NCBI GenBank assembly: GCA_009827205.1
Contig: WUAK01000004.1
Coordinates: 1-29,671 of the forward strand
Direction: 5' to 3'
Length of the DNA: 29,671 bases
From: Phycisphaeraceae bacterium
GTDB taxonomy: Bacteria; Planctomycetota; Phycisphaerae; Phycisphaerales; UBA1924
Below the pieces are notes generated by a model. That model made no database searches and had not been told where the DNA came from. It saw only the letters and a program-made list of their open reading frames with translations. Position numbers and translations under genes: made by a program. Position 1 is the stretch's first letter. Every line of letters starts with the position of its first letter. Shown here one piece after another: positions 22,215 through 29,671 of the stretch.

Positions 22215-23473
22215 TCATCTTTACACCGATACTGATGCTGCTGCGGGTGCTGAGCCAGACCGTGCTTCTCGCGCTGGCGCAGATCTTTAACAACAAGATC
22301 CGCACCGTGCTCACGACGCTGGGCATCGTCGTCGCGGTCGCATCGATCATTCTCATCATGGGTGCACTTTCGGGCATGCAGAAAGGTGTGCTCGCCGAGT
22401 TCGAGCAGTTCGGTGCCAAACGCGTCTTTATGGACGGCACGCTCCCGCCCAGCTGGCGGGGGAGGCTCAACTGGCGCGAGGTCCAGCTCCAGGAAGACGA
22501 AGTCGAAGCCATCCGTGAGCACGTCGACAGCCTCGACATGCTCTGCGCGATGTACTTCGGTAACTACAGCGTCCAGTACGAAGAGATCCTGCTCGAGGGC
22601 ATACGCACCGTCGGGATCGAGCCCAGCTGGCACGACATCGAGAACCGCGAGATCATCGCCGGCAGGCGATTCGGATCCGTCGATCTTGAGCAGGCCCGGA
22701 ACGTGTGTGTCATCAACGAGAAAGCAATAGAGGAGCTGAACCTGCCCCGCGACGCGGTGGGCGAGTTTGTCCTGCTCTCGGGCCGGCGGTTCAAGATTGT
22801 CGGCATCGTCGAGACGATCGAACGCTCAGCGATGTTCGGCGGGGGCGATACGCAGACCGAGATGTACATCCCGATCACCACGGCGATGAATCTCAACCCC
22901 AACGGCTGGATCAACTACGCGCAGGGTGAGATGAAAAACCCCGACGATGCGAACAACGTCGTCGCTGAGATCACGTTCGTTCTACGCAAAATGCGGAACA
23001 TCGAGCCCGACGAGGACAACACGTTCGATGTCCAGGTGATGCAGAACATCATCGATGATTTCAACAAAATAGCGCTCGTCATGACCATGATCACCGGCGT
23101 TGTCGTGCTCGTGAGTCTGGTCGTGGGTGGCATCGGGATCATGAACATCATGCTCGTCTCTGTGAGCGAGCGCACGCGCGAGATCGGGCTTCGCAAGGCG
23201 ATGGGCGCGCACCCATTCGTGATTCTCATGCAGTTCCTGGTTGAGGCGGTCGTTCTGTGCCTCGCGGGCGCCGCGGTCGGGATCGCGGTGGGGCAGCTCG
23301 GGCTCCTGGGTGTCCGCAACATGCCCTTCGAGATGCTCGAGGGAGCCGCAGCCCCCGGCTGGGCAATCGTACTGAGCGCAGGGCTCAGCGCCGCTGCGGG
23401 AATCGGCTTCGGCATGTTCCCTGCGATCCGCGCCTCGCTCCTGAATCCGATCGACGCGCTGCGTCACGAGTAA
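22211..23473 (+). CDS. FtsX-like permease (MacB-type)
   Basis: A 420-residue inner-membrane protein. One N-terminal helix at about residues 28-55 includes FNNKIRTVLTTLGIVVAVASI, the usual start of MacB/LolC permeases. A large periplasmic domain of about residues 60-280 follows, then three helices with VVGGIGIMNIMLVSVSERTREIGLRKAMGA after the second, and LNPIDALRHE at the end. It completes the transporter with the adjacent adaptor, ATPase and outer-membrane protein. The substrate is unknown; relatives export macrolides, peptides, siderophores or lipoproteins. Confidence 0.93.
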   Translation: MIIFTPILMLLRVLSQTVLLALAQIFNNKIRTVLTTLGIVVAVASIILIMGALSGMQKGVLAEFEQFGAKRVFMDGTLPPSWRGRLNWREVQLQEDEVEAIREHVDSLDMLCAMYFGNYSVQYEEILLEGIRTVGIEPSWHDIENREIIAGRRFGSVDLEQARNVCVINEKAIEELNLPRDAVGEFVLLSGRRFKIVGIVETIERSAMFGGGDTQTEMYIPITTAMNLNPNGWINYAQGEMKNPDDANNVVAEITFVLRKMRNIEPDEDNTFDVQVMQNIIDDFNKIALVMTMITGVVVLVSLVVGGIGIMNIMLVSVSERTREIGLRKAMGAHPFVILMQFLVEAVVLCLAGAAVGIAVGQLGLLGVRNMPFEMLEGAAAPGWAIVLSAGLSAAAGIGFGMFPAIRASLLNPIDALRHE

Positions 23474-23503
23474 ACGTTCTTTCGCTCGCCTCTGGGGGGA
23501 TCA

Positions 23504-25198
23504 ATGCACGCGATCAAGCCATCAATCCGACAACTCATGCTCGCCGGCGCGTGTCTCTCGATGACCGGCTGCATCGGGAACCCGTTCGCGCCCATGGATG
23601 ACGACTACGGACAGCGCCTGCCCGTTCAGCGCGTCCGCGACGTAGGCACACTCGACATCGATAGCTTTGTCTCTGCGGATCAGCCCGATCTCGAGACAGG
23701 TGAGATGAACCTCGACAAGCCGCCTTCACAGTTCGAAGGGCTTGCCGAGCTCGAGCTGACGATCGAGGAAGCGCGGGCTGCGACGCTCGCCAACAACCTC
23801 GATCTTCAGGTCGCGCTCGTGGATCCTGCGATACAGGAGCAATCCGTCAGCGAGGAAGAAGCCGCGTTCAACTCCGCGTTTACGCTCAGGGCCTTGATGG
23901 CGCAGACCGACACGCCCACGAGTTCGTCGCTGAATGATGCCCAGGCCGAGCAGCAGCTCGTCACGCCCGGTGTTCGTATCCCGCTGCTAACGGGTGGCAC
24001 GGCAAACGTGACGCTCCCGATGACACGGAGCGAGACAAACAACTCTTTCTCGACGCTCAACCCCGCATACACGAGCGATCTGCGTTTCAGCCTGAGCCAG
24101 CCGCTCCTCCGGGGTGCGGGCCGGCGCTCGACCACGCACGCTCTTCGTATCGCATCGCTCAACTATGACATCAGCCAGGCACGCACAAAGGCAACGCTGA
24201 TCGCGCAGTTGGCAACAGCCGAGCGGGCGTACTGGCTTCTCTACGCCGCTCGTGAAGAGCTTGCGCTTCGGCAAGAAGAGTTCGAGGTCGCTCAGGAGGT
24301 GCTCCAGCAGGCCCAGCGTTTGCTGGACGCTGGATCGGTTGCCGAGATCGAGCTTATTCGTGCGCAGTCGGGAGTCGCAGACCGTCTTGACGCCATCCTG
24401 CGAGCCGAGCAGGCCGTCCTGATTCAGCAGCGCAGCATCAAGCGTGTCATGAACATCGAAGGGCTTGGAGTTGATAGCGAAACTGTGGTACTTCCGACGA
24501 GTCCACCAGACCCTGTTCTGTACGAGCTCGACCCGGACGATCTCGCGGAACTCGCCATCGCATCGCGGATGGATCTGCTCGAAGTCGAGCTCCAGTTGCT
24601 GGCGGATGCGAGCACAATCGATTTCAATCGCAACCAGACGCTTCCGACACTCAACTTCGACGCGTCGTACACGATCAACGGACTCGGGGGCAACCTCGAT
24701 GACTCGTTTGACACGACGATCGATAACAACTTCGAGGATTGGTCGCTCGGGCTCACTGGTGAGGTTCCGATCGGTAACCAAGCCGCGGAATCGAGACTGC
24801 GCCGGAGCGTGCTCACACGGATCCAGAGGCTCGCGAGCAAAGCTGGCCGGGAACAGACGATCCGTCAGGATGTATTTGACGCAGCGGACCGGATCCGTGC
24901 CGATTGGCAACGCATCCTCGCGGCGAGACAAGCGGTGATCCTGAACACTCGAACGCTCTCTGCAGAACGTCGCCAGTTTGAACTCGGCGGCTCGACCTCA
25001 ACCGATGTCCTCGATGCCGCGACGAGGCTCGTGAGCGCTCGCTCTGACGAGATCCGCGCCGTTGTCGATTACCAGATCGCACAGCTCAATCTCGCGGAGT
25101 CCACTGGAATGGTGCTCGGCGCCTCAAAGGTCCGCTGGGAGCCCTACGACAGCGACAGCGAGGAGGTACGGGCACTCGAATCTGGGCGGCTCTGGTAG
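23504..25198 (+). CDS. TolC-family outer-membrane lipoprotein
   Basis: A 564-residue outer-membrane efflux protein. The signal ends in the lipobox SMTGC with Cys23 as the predicted lipid attachment site. The body shows the two-repeat TolC pattern: long helical stretches (LTIEEARAATLANNLDLQVAL, ATAERAYWLLYAAREELALRQ, VSARSDEIRAVVDYQIAQLNL) separated by strand pairs that would enter the outer membrane. It starts 30 bases after the permease and closes the operon, providing the channel that docks on the adaptor. Its gene is followed by a GC hairpin with a T-run. Many TolC-like lipoproteins (OprM type) have this anchor. Confidence 0.9.
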   Translation: MHAIKPSIRQLMLAGACLSMTGCIGNPFAPMDDDYGQRLPVQRVRDVGTLDIDSFVSADQPDLETGEMNLDKPPSQFEGLAELELTIEEARAATLANNLDLQVALVDPAIQEQSVSEEEAAFNSAFTLRALMAQTDTPTSSSLNDAQAEQQLVTPGVRIPLLTGGTANVTLPMTRSETNNSFSTLNPAYTSDLRFSLSQPLLRGAGRRSTTHALRIASLNYDISQARTKATLIAQLATAERAYWLLYAAREELALRQEEFEVAQEVLQQAQRLLDAGSVAEIELIRAQSGVADRLDAILRAEQAVLIQQRSIKRVMNIEGLGVDSETVVLPTSPPDPVLYELDPDDLAELAIASRMDLLEVELQLLADASTIDFNRNQTLPTLNFDASYTINGLGGNLDDSFDTTIDNNFEDWSLGLTGEVPIGNQAAESRLRRSVLTRIQRLASKAGREQTIRQDVFDAADRIRADWQRILAARQAVILNTRTLSAERRQFELGGSTSTDVLDAATRLVSARSDEIRAVVDYQIAQLNLAESTGMVLGASKVRWEPYDSDSEEVRALESGRLW

Positions 25199-25341
25199 CG
25201 CTCTGCGTGGCGTCCGGGTGTCGTAATAAATAAAAACTCTCTGGAAGCGGAACCAAGCCCAGCCAGCGGGGTCTAACTCACTGGCAGAATCACTCCTCTT
25301 CTTCGCCCCGTGCGGCTTCGGCGAGCCCTCGGGGTGCTTTT
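25199..25341 (+). other. 143-base convergent intergenic region
   Basis: No gene is seen between the tolC-like stop and the stop of the metal ATPase on the other strand. It holds an AT-rich run at about 25224-25236 (TAATAAATAAAAA), a possible GCCAG/CTGGC stem at 25262-25285 and, at its end, a terminator. An unannotated small RNA is possible. Confidence 0.45.
25305..25341 (+). terminator. Probable intrinsic terminator after the efflux operon
   Basis: CCCCG at 25306-25310 pairs with CGGGG at 25330-25334, an inner GGCT/AGCC stem adds four pairs, and TTTT follows at 25338-25341. It lies 107 bases after the tolC-like stop and touches the end of the opposite-strand ATPase gene, so it could also stop minus-strand transcription, though that side lacks a T-run. 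Confidence 0.6.
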
Positions 25342-27666
25342 CTATCGTTCCGTTGGTTTCCAGCGGAGCAGCCTCAGTGAGTTGAGCACAACGACTACTG
25401 TCGAACCCTCGTGCAGGAGCACGGCAACACCAAGCTCGGCAAAGCCGAGAGCGCCGAGCGGTGCGACGATCAGAATCACGCCCAGAGCGATGACCAGGTT
25501 CTGGATCACGATCGATCGTGTTCTCCGGGCGAGCATGACGCCGTCGGCGAGCCTCACTAGATCGGTACCCATGAGCGCCACATCAGCGGTTTCGAGCGCG
25601 ACATCCGTGCCCGCAGCTCCCATCGCGACTCCCAGATCCGCCCGTGCCAGGGCGGGCGCATCGTTCACACCGTCACCCACCATCACGACCACCGACGCGC
25701 TTTCTCGGAGCCGATCAATTTCTGTGAGCTTTTCGTCGGGCAGCAGATCGGCGTGCACATCAGAGATACCCAGACCCTGCGCCACACCCAGAGCCGCGGC
25801 TTCGTGGTCGCCGGTCAGCAGTGACACCTGCTTCACACCGATCGATCGCAGCTGTCTGATGGCTTGAGCGCTGGATGATCGCATGGTGTCGGCGATCTCG
25901 ATGAAACCGATCGGTGTGCCGTCCCTGAGCACCCACACAACGGTCGCGCCGGTCGCGGTAGATTTCTCAGCGGCGTTCACAAGGCTCGCGTCGGTTGTTG
26001 CGTCTCCTCGTTTGCCTACACGAATGAGGCTGCCTTCAACAACAGCTTCTGCGCCAGAGGCGACGATCTGCTTCGCGTTGGTAGCGGGATGCAGGTCTAC
26101 TCCCTGATGTGACGCAGCAAGGACGATCGCTTCGGCGATCGGGTGAGAAGCCTTGGCTTCAACGGACGCCGCGAGTGCGAGCACGTGCTGCTCATCTCCG
26201 CCTTCGAGCGCATAGACGCTGCGCACGCTCGGCTTACCTTCGGTGAGTGTGCCCGTTTTGTCGAACGCGAACGTGTCGGCTTTGGCAAGGGTCTCAAGGT
26301 GCGCACCGCCCTTGACGAGCACGCCCAGGCGAGCCGACCGAGCCATCGCGCAGAGCATCGCTGCCGGGGTACCGATCGCAAGCGCACATGGGGAGGCCGC
26401 GACCAGAAACGCCATCGCTCGGTAGAACGAGTCGCTCCACGCGAGATCCGTCAGCACAGCTGGCAGGACCGCGAGCACGGGCGTGATCGAGAGCACCCCT
26501 GGTACGTAGTACCGCTCGATTCTCGCCGTGAAGAGCTCGGTTGGCGATTTCTCAGCCTGCGCATCCTCGACGAGTCGCATGATTTTGGCCAGCGTGCTCT
26601 CCCCGGCGGGCCTGAGCGCTTTGATGACGAGCGGCCGATCGCCGTTGATCGATCCCGCCAGGACCTCTTCGCCGGGCCCCTTCTCGATGGGTACAGGCTC
26701 GCCCGTGACGGGAGATTGATCAATCGGTGATGCACCATGCACGATGACCGCATCCAGCGGCACGCGTTCGAAAGGCCTGAGCGAGATGTGCGATCCGGAC
26801 TCGACCTCGTCGAGTGGGACGATCGACTCGCTCCCGTCTTCGTCGATCACACGCGCCGAGTCGGGTGCCATCTCGGCCAGCGCGCTCACTGCGCTCTTGG
26901 CGCGCCCAAGCGCAGCATGCTCACCAGCGGCGCCGAGCCCGAACAGGAAGAGCAGGAATGCGCCCTCCTCGTAGTGTCCGAGCACCGCGGCTCCCGCGGC
27001 TGCGACAAACATCAGGACATCCACGTTCACGCGCAGCTTCTTCGCGTCCTCGATCGCCTCGGGGAACGTCTCCGTGCTTGCGAGCACGGCGCACAACGCG
27101 AGGAGCGTGATCCGTAGGAACTCGGGCCCGCCCATCCAGTGCACTGACGCGCCCGCCAGCAGAAGAACGCCCGCGATCGCCGTCAGCAGGAGATCGCGTT
27201 GACTGGTGATAAGACCGAACACAGACTCGGCTCGCGAGATCGATCTGCTGAAAACTCCGGTCCCGACTGCCTCGGTCCTAGGTTCGATGCGCGCGTCTTC
27301 GAGCCTGAGCCTGAATCCGGTGCCCTCGAGCGCACCGGTCGTCTCGTGGAGCGGGCACAGACCCTTCTCGAAGTTGAGCCTGAGTTCACCGGATGCGAGC
27401 TCCGCGTGCGCGTCGAGCCTGTGCTTGTGCAGCCTCCGGTTGATCCGCCTGACACCAGCCTTGCTCTTGAGATTTGTGATCGGGATGACGAGCGTGGCCC
27501 GGTCGCCGATCGCCTTGCCGAACTCGCTCTCGCTCCGGCGTTCGATGAACCGCATGACGCACCGCTCGCACTCGGGCGAGTCCGGGCCGCACGACGCGGG
27601 CAACTGGACCTTGAGTACCGGGAGCTTAAGCGAGTCTTCTCGATGTGTTGGAGGGAGGGTGCTCAT
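25342..27666 (-). CDS. Heavy-metal P1B-type ATPase, SPC/HEGST class
   Basis: A 774-residue metal-exporting ATPase. Landmarks are the TGEP actuator motif near residue 321, SPCALAIGTPAA with Ser425-Pro-Cys427 in helix 6, DKTGTLTEGKP with the phosphorylated Asp469, GDGVNDAPAL, and HEGSTVVVVLNSLRLLR in the last helix. SPC together with HEG(G/S)T is the pattern of the P1B-4 subgroup, which exports cobalt, ferrous iron or zinc; the exact metal is inferred. The N-terminus has a C-x6-C-x2-C cluster (Cys26, Cys33, Cys36) and a domain of about residues 57-122 shaped like a heavy-metal-associated domain but lacking CxxC. The ATG at 27664-27666 was chosen; a GTG at 27699 is possible. Confidence 0.92.
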   Translation of the reverse strand: MSTLPPTHREDSLKLPVLKVQLPASCGPDSPECERCVMRFIERRSESEFGKAIGDRATLVIPITNLKSKAGVRRINRRLHKHRLDAHAELASGELRLNFEKGLCPLHETTGALEGTGFRLRLEDARIEPRTEAVGTGVFSRSISRAESVFGLITSQRDLLLTAIAGVLLLAGASVHWMGGPEFLRITLLALCAVLASTETFPEAIEDAKKLRVNVDVLMFVAAAGAAVLGHYEEGAFLLFLFGLGAAGEHAALGRAKSAVSALAEMAPDSARVIDEDGSESIVPLDEVESGSHISLRPFERVPLDAVIVHGASPIDQSPVTGEPVPIEKGPGEEVLAGSINGDRPLVIKALRPAGESTLAKIMRLVEDAQAEKSPTELFTARIERYYVPGVLSITPVLAVLPAVLTDLAWSDSFYRAMAFLVAASPCALAIGTPAAMLCAMARSARLGVLVKGGAHLETLAKADTFAFDKTGTLTEGKPSVRSVYALEGGDEQHVLALAASVEAKASHPIAEAIVLAASHQGVDLHPATNAKQIVASGAEAVVEGSLIRVGKRGDATTDASLVNAAEKSTATGATVVWVLRDGTPIGFIEIADTMRSSSAQAIRQLRSIGVKQVSLLTGDHEAAALGVAQGLGISDVHADLLPDEKLTEIDRLRESASVVVMVGDGVNDAPALARADLGVAMGAAGTDVALETADVALMGTDLVRLADGVMLARRTRSIVIQNLVIALGVILIVAPLGALGFAELGVAVLLHEGSTVVVVLNSLRLLRWKPTER

Positions 27667-27709
27667 CGCGCGTCGGGGCCTCGGCAGAACTCTAACCACC
27701 TATCAGCGC

Positions 27710-29077
27710 TTAGAGCAGGAACAGGCAGCCAAGTGTCCAAATGAGACCGAAGATCATGACAATCGCGGTGTAGCCCACGATCTCTCGGGCCTTGGCCCCT
27801 GTGATCGCAAGCAGCGGAAGCGCCCAGAAGGGCTGGAGCATGTTGGTCAGCTGGTCGCCGTACGCCAGCGCCATGACAGCCTTGGGCAGGGGGACACCAG
27901 CAGCGATCGCGCTCTCAACGACGATCGGCCCCTGCACGCCCCATTGGCCCCCGCCCGAGGGCACGAACAGATTCACGATCCCTGCACTCACACACGTCAG
28001 CGGCGCAAGCGTGCGCTCGTTGGCGGCGCCCGCGAAGAGTTCTGCGATCTGCGATGTCAGACCGCTCGAGTGCATCATGCCCATGATGCCCGCGTAGAGC
28101 GGGAACTGGATGATGATCCCCGCGCAGCCCCGCGCGCCCTCTTCGACAGCGTTGATGAACGAGCGGGGTGTGCCGTGCAGGATCAGCCCGAGCATGAGCA
28201 TGGTGAGATTGACAGAATTCAGTGTGAGCAGACTATTACTCGGGTCTTCTCGTGTCGATCCGCCGTAATGCCCAAATGCCCAGACTGCTATCAGAGCTGC
28301 TAGTAGTAGATTCACTACCGGCGTTTCTTCTAGAAAGCGTGGGACGATCGATTTCTGTTCGCTCTCAACATTCTCTTGAATATCAGGTTTAAAGTCAGGT
28401 GCTCGAATTCCACCTGACTTTGGCATCAACAAGAACACGACAATCGGGCCGATGAGCACAAGACCACCGGTCACTATGTAGTTCAATCCGCTAAAGAGTG
28501 TTTCCTCGACTGGTATCGAAGAAAGAGAAGTGCCAGCTGGCATCACTCTTTGAATATCAACATCGCTCGCAACTGCTAATGGCGCAGTACCCGACAAACC
28601 CCCGTGCCAGACCATGAGTCCGAGATACCCCGCGGCGACGAGCACAGGGTAGTGGTGCTCGATGTCGCGCTTCGTGAGCGAACGACCGGTGTCGCGCGCG
28701 ATGATCGCGCCGGCGATCAGGCCCAGCCCCCAGTTGAGCGTGCCGAGCGATGCAGCGATAATCGCGACCATCGCCGCGGCTTGGGCGCCCGTTCTTGGAA
28801 GCTCTGCGAGTCTGCCGAGGACGAACGAGACCGGTTTCGATGACGCGAGCACGTGACCGGTCACGAGGATCAGGCACATCTGCATCGAGAACGCCAGGAA
28901 CTTCCACACGCCGTCGCCCGGCGAGGACCACGCCGCGACGAGATCGCCCGGGGACGAGTCCGTTCTGACGAGCGCCAGGACGAACGTCAGCGCGGTGAGC
29001 AGAACCGCGATCACGAACGGGTCCGGTGCTGTCGCGCGGAAGAATGCAGAGATCCGATCACCGATTCGAGCGAGCAT
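27710..29077 (-). CDS. atoE: Short-chain fatty acid transporter, AtoE-type
   Basis: A 455-residue membrane protein with about a dozen hydrophobic segments. Family blocks include DPFVIAVLLTALTF at the start, MCLILVTGHVLASS, GTLNWGLGLIAGAIIARDTG, GYLGLMVWHGGLSGTAPL, FPLYAGIMGMMHSSGL, NLFVPSGGGQWGVQGPIVVE and ALAYGDQLTNMLQPFWALPLLAI. AtoE proteins take up short-chain fatty acids such as acetoacetate or butyrate. The ATG at 29075-29077 matches the usual start (MLARIGDRISAFF); an upstream ATG at 29111-29113 is possible. Residues about 160-285 are encoded by AT-richer DNA. It lies 43 bases upstream of the metal ATPase gene, perhaps in the same transcript. Confidence 0.92.
   Translation of the reverse strand: MLARIGDRISAFFRATAPDPFVIAVLLTALTFVLALVRTDSSPGDLVAAWSSPGDGVWKFLAFSMQMCLILVTGHVLASSKPVSFVLGRLAELPRTGAQAAAMVAIIAASLGTLNWGLGLIAGAIIARDTGRSLTKRDIEHHYPVLVAAGYLGLMVWHGGLSGTAPLAVASDVDIQRVMPAGTSLSSIPVEETLFSGLNYIVTGGLVLIGPIVVFLLMPKSGGIRAPDFKPDIQENVESEQKSIVPRFLEETPVVNLLLAALIAVWAFGHYGGSTREDPSNSLLTLNSVNLTMLMLGLILHGTPRSFINAVEEGARGCAGIIIQFPLYAGIMGMMHSSGLTSQIAELFAGAANERTLAPLTCVSAGIVNLFVPSGGGQWGVQGPIVVESAIAAGVPLPKAVMALAYGDQLTNMLQPFWALPLLAITGAKAREIVGYTAIVMIFGLIWTLGCLFLL
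28205..28600 (-). other. AT-richer block inside atoE
   Basis: Within an uninterrupted frame, base composition falls: 28381-28440 holds 26 G+C of 60 and 28321-28380 holds 27, while 28681-28740 holds 43. Codons such as AGA, AAT, TTA and ATT cluster here. The encoded protein still matches the family throughout. Confidence 0.7.
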
Positions 29078-29196
29078 GGGGTCAATATACCCACGGGTCG
29101 GGAATGCGATCATAAGTTAGTGTGGAATAACAATTCGATGTCTCTGGTTCCCTTCTCCGAGGCCACTCGGCTGGCTTCTGACAGAAGGAGAACATC
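29078..29196. promoter_or_regulatory. Divergent intergenic region between atoE and the His-rich small gene
   Basis: A TATGAT hexamer on the minus strand at 29109-29114 could be the -10 element for atoE, which would favour the ATG at 29077, but no matching -35 is seen at the right spacing. On the plus strand, AGAAGGAG at 29183-29190 is a strong ribosome site for the gene at 29197. The region 29114-29140 is AT-rich compared with its surroundings. Confidence 0.3.
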
Positions 29197-29364
29197 ATGG
29201 AAACGATCGAAGCACTGAAGGACGTTCTTCACCACGAGCACGACGAGAGTCGTCACCCGAAGGCGCAGGGGTTCGCCCTGCCGCTGGTAATCGGGATCGT
29301 CAGCTATTCGGGGGTGCTGACCGCTGGCCTTGCGGGCGTGGCGCTGCTCAGCTCAATCTCATAA
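29197..29364 (+). CDS. 55-residue His-rich single-helix membrane protein
   Basis: A short gene with a strong ribosome site (AGAAGGAG) six bases before the ATG. The protein has a cytoplasmic-looking N-terminus with clustered acidic and histidine residues (VLHHEHDESRH, histidines 12, 13, 15 and 20), then one long hydrophobic segment at about residues 25-53 (LPLVIGIVSYSGVLTAGLAG and onward), ending at SSIS. No family was recognised. The histidine cluster could bind metal, but this is conjecture. It lies 40 bases before the cyclodeaminase-like gene, in the same direction, with CCCGC-GCA-GCGGG at 29368-29380 between them. Confidence 0.6.
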   Translation: METIEALKDVLHHEHDESRHPKAQGFALPLVIGIVSYSGVLTAGLAGVALLSSIS

Positions 29365-29404
29365 ACACCCGCGCAGCGGGCTGGCCTGTGCTACAACATG
29401 GGCT

Positions 29405-29671
29405 ATGGAAACGCTCGGCTCGCTGCCTCTGAACGACATGCTCCGCAGGCTCGGCTCCAAGGAGCCGGTGCCCGGGGGCGGAGCAGCCGCGGGCGTGGCA
29501 GGTGCGCTCTCGGCGGCGCTCGCGTCGATGGTTGTCGCGTACTCGCTCGGGCGTAAGTCGCTCGCGGAGCATCAAGAGCAGCTTTCGGATCTGGATCGGT
29601 TGCTGACAGAGATCCGTGCGAGGCTGCTCGAATTCGCTGACCGGGATGCCGAGGCGTACGCGGGTCTCAAC
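29405..29671 (+). CDS. Formimidoyl-THF cyclodeaminase-like protein (partial, runs off right edge)
   Basis: Eighty-nine N-terminal residues are visible from an ATG at 29405. LNDMLRRLGSKEPVPGGGAAAGVAGALSAA matches the start of the cyclodeaminase/cyclohydrolase family (FTCD C-terminal domain and FchA), including the P-G-G-G-x-A-A-A motif, followed by SMVVAYSLGRKS and a helix ending FADRDAEAYAGLN. The family converts 5-formimidoyl-THF to methenyl-THF or hydrolyses methenyl-THF, in folate one-carbon metabolism. The frame is open at the window end. No strong ribosome site is evident just upstream. Confidence 0.85.
   Translation, partial: METLGSLPLNDMLRRLGSKEPVPGGGAAAGVAGALSAALASMVVAYSLGRKSLAEHQEQLSDLDRLLTEIRARLLEFADRDAEAYAGLN

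Noticed and set aside
23987..24931. Open frame of 314 codons antisense to the TolC-like gene.
   Set aside because: It is an Arg/Glu/Val-rich antisense shadow with no ribosome site or recognisable domain.
27206..28303. Open frame of 365 codons on the plus strand across the metal ATPase and atoE genes.
   Set aside because: It is a shadow spanning two unrelated, well-supported minus-strand genes.

Overview
The window looks like a chromosomal segment from a GC-rich planctomycete, most likely class Phycisphaerae (order Phycisphaerales). The inference rests on several features together: a HYExAFE-family protein, an extended RicT/PSP1 protein with a basic tail, signal peptidase I with a long insert, exported proteins ending in an IPAPAS/VPAPAS-type PEP-CTERM tail, and a Tat-exported class V aminotransferase. 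No phage, transposon, CRISPR array, tRNA or rRNA gene was recognised. Genes are tightly packed, many overlapping by four bases.

Bases 1-10904 are all on the minus strand. In transcription order: a two-helix membrane protein, rnpA, yidD, a TetR regulator, a NifS-type cysteine desulfurase with an odd cysteine cluster, a DUF4190-like membrane protein, an MlaF-like ATPase and MlaD-like MCE protein (no MlaE permease), a secreted alpha/beta hydrolase, a HYExAFE protein, three small membrane-anchored proteins of unknown function, a RicT-like PSP1 protein and lepB (cut by the window edge).

Bases 11000-14304 (plus) hold the most unusual locus. A ketoacyl-synthase homologue has lost its whole catalytic triad (chain-length-factor-like). 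It is followed by a GxxExxY protein that has lost both its signature glutamate and its nuclease lysine, then by an intact FabF-type ketosynthase translated from a TTG codon overlapping the preceding stop. This could be a heteromeric ketosynthase system, but no ACP or reductase gene is nearby. A Tat-exported PLP enzyme converges on it with no intergenic base.

Bases 15703-18263 (plus) hold a membrane-anchored protein of unknown function and a tandem pair of PEP-CTERM-type secreted paralogues, separated by strong GC hairpins. Glycyl-tRNA synthetase follows, with a sharply AT-richer internal block. Bases 20110-25198 form a complete MacAB-TolC-like operon: adaptor, ATPase, FtsX-like permease and outer-membrane lipoprotein, ending in a terminator.

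Bases 25342-29077 (minus) encode a P1B-type metal ATPase of the SPC/HEGST kind and an AtoE-type short-chain fatty-acid transporter, also with an AT-richer internal block. Divergent from these are a 55-residue His-rich single-helix protein and the start of a formimidoyl-THF cyclodeaminase-like gene running off the right edge. All functions are assigned by reading motifs by eye; no database search was possible.
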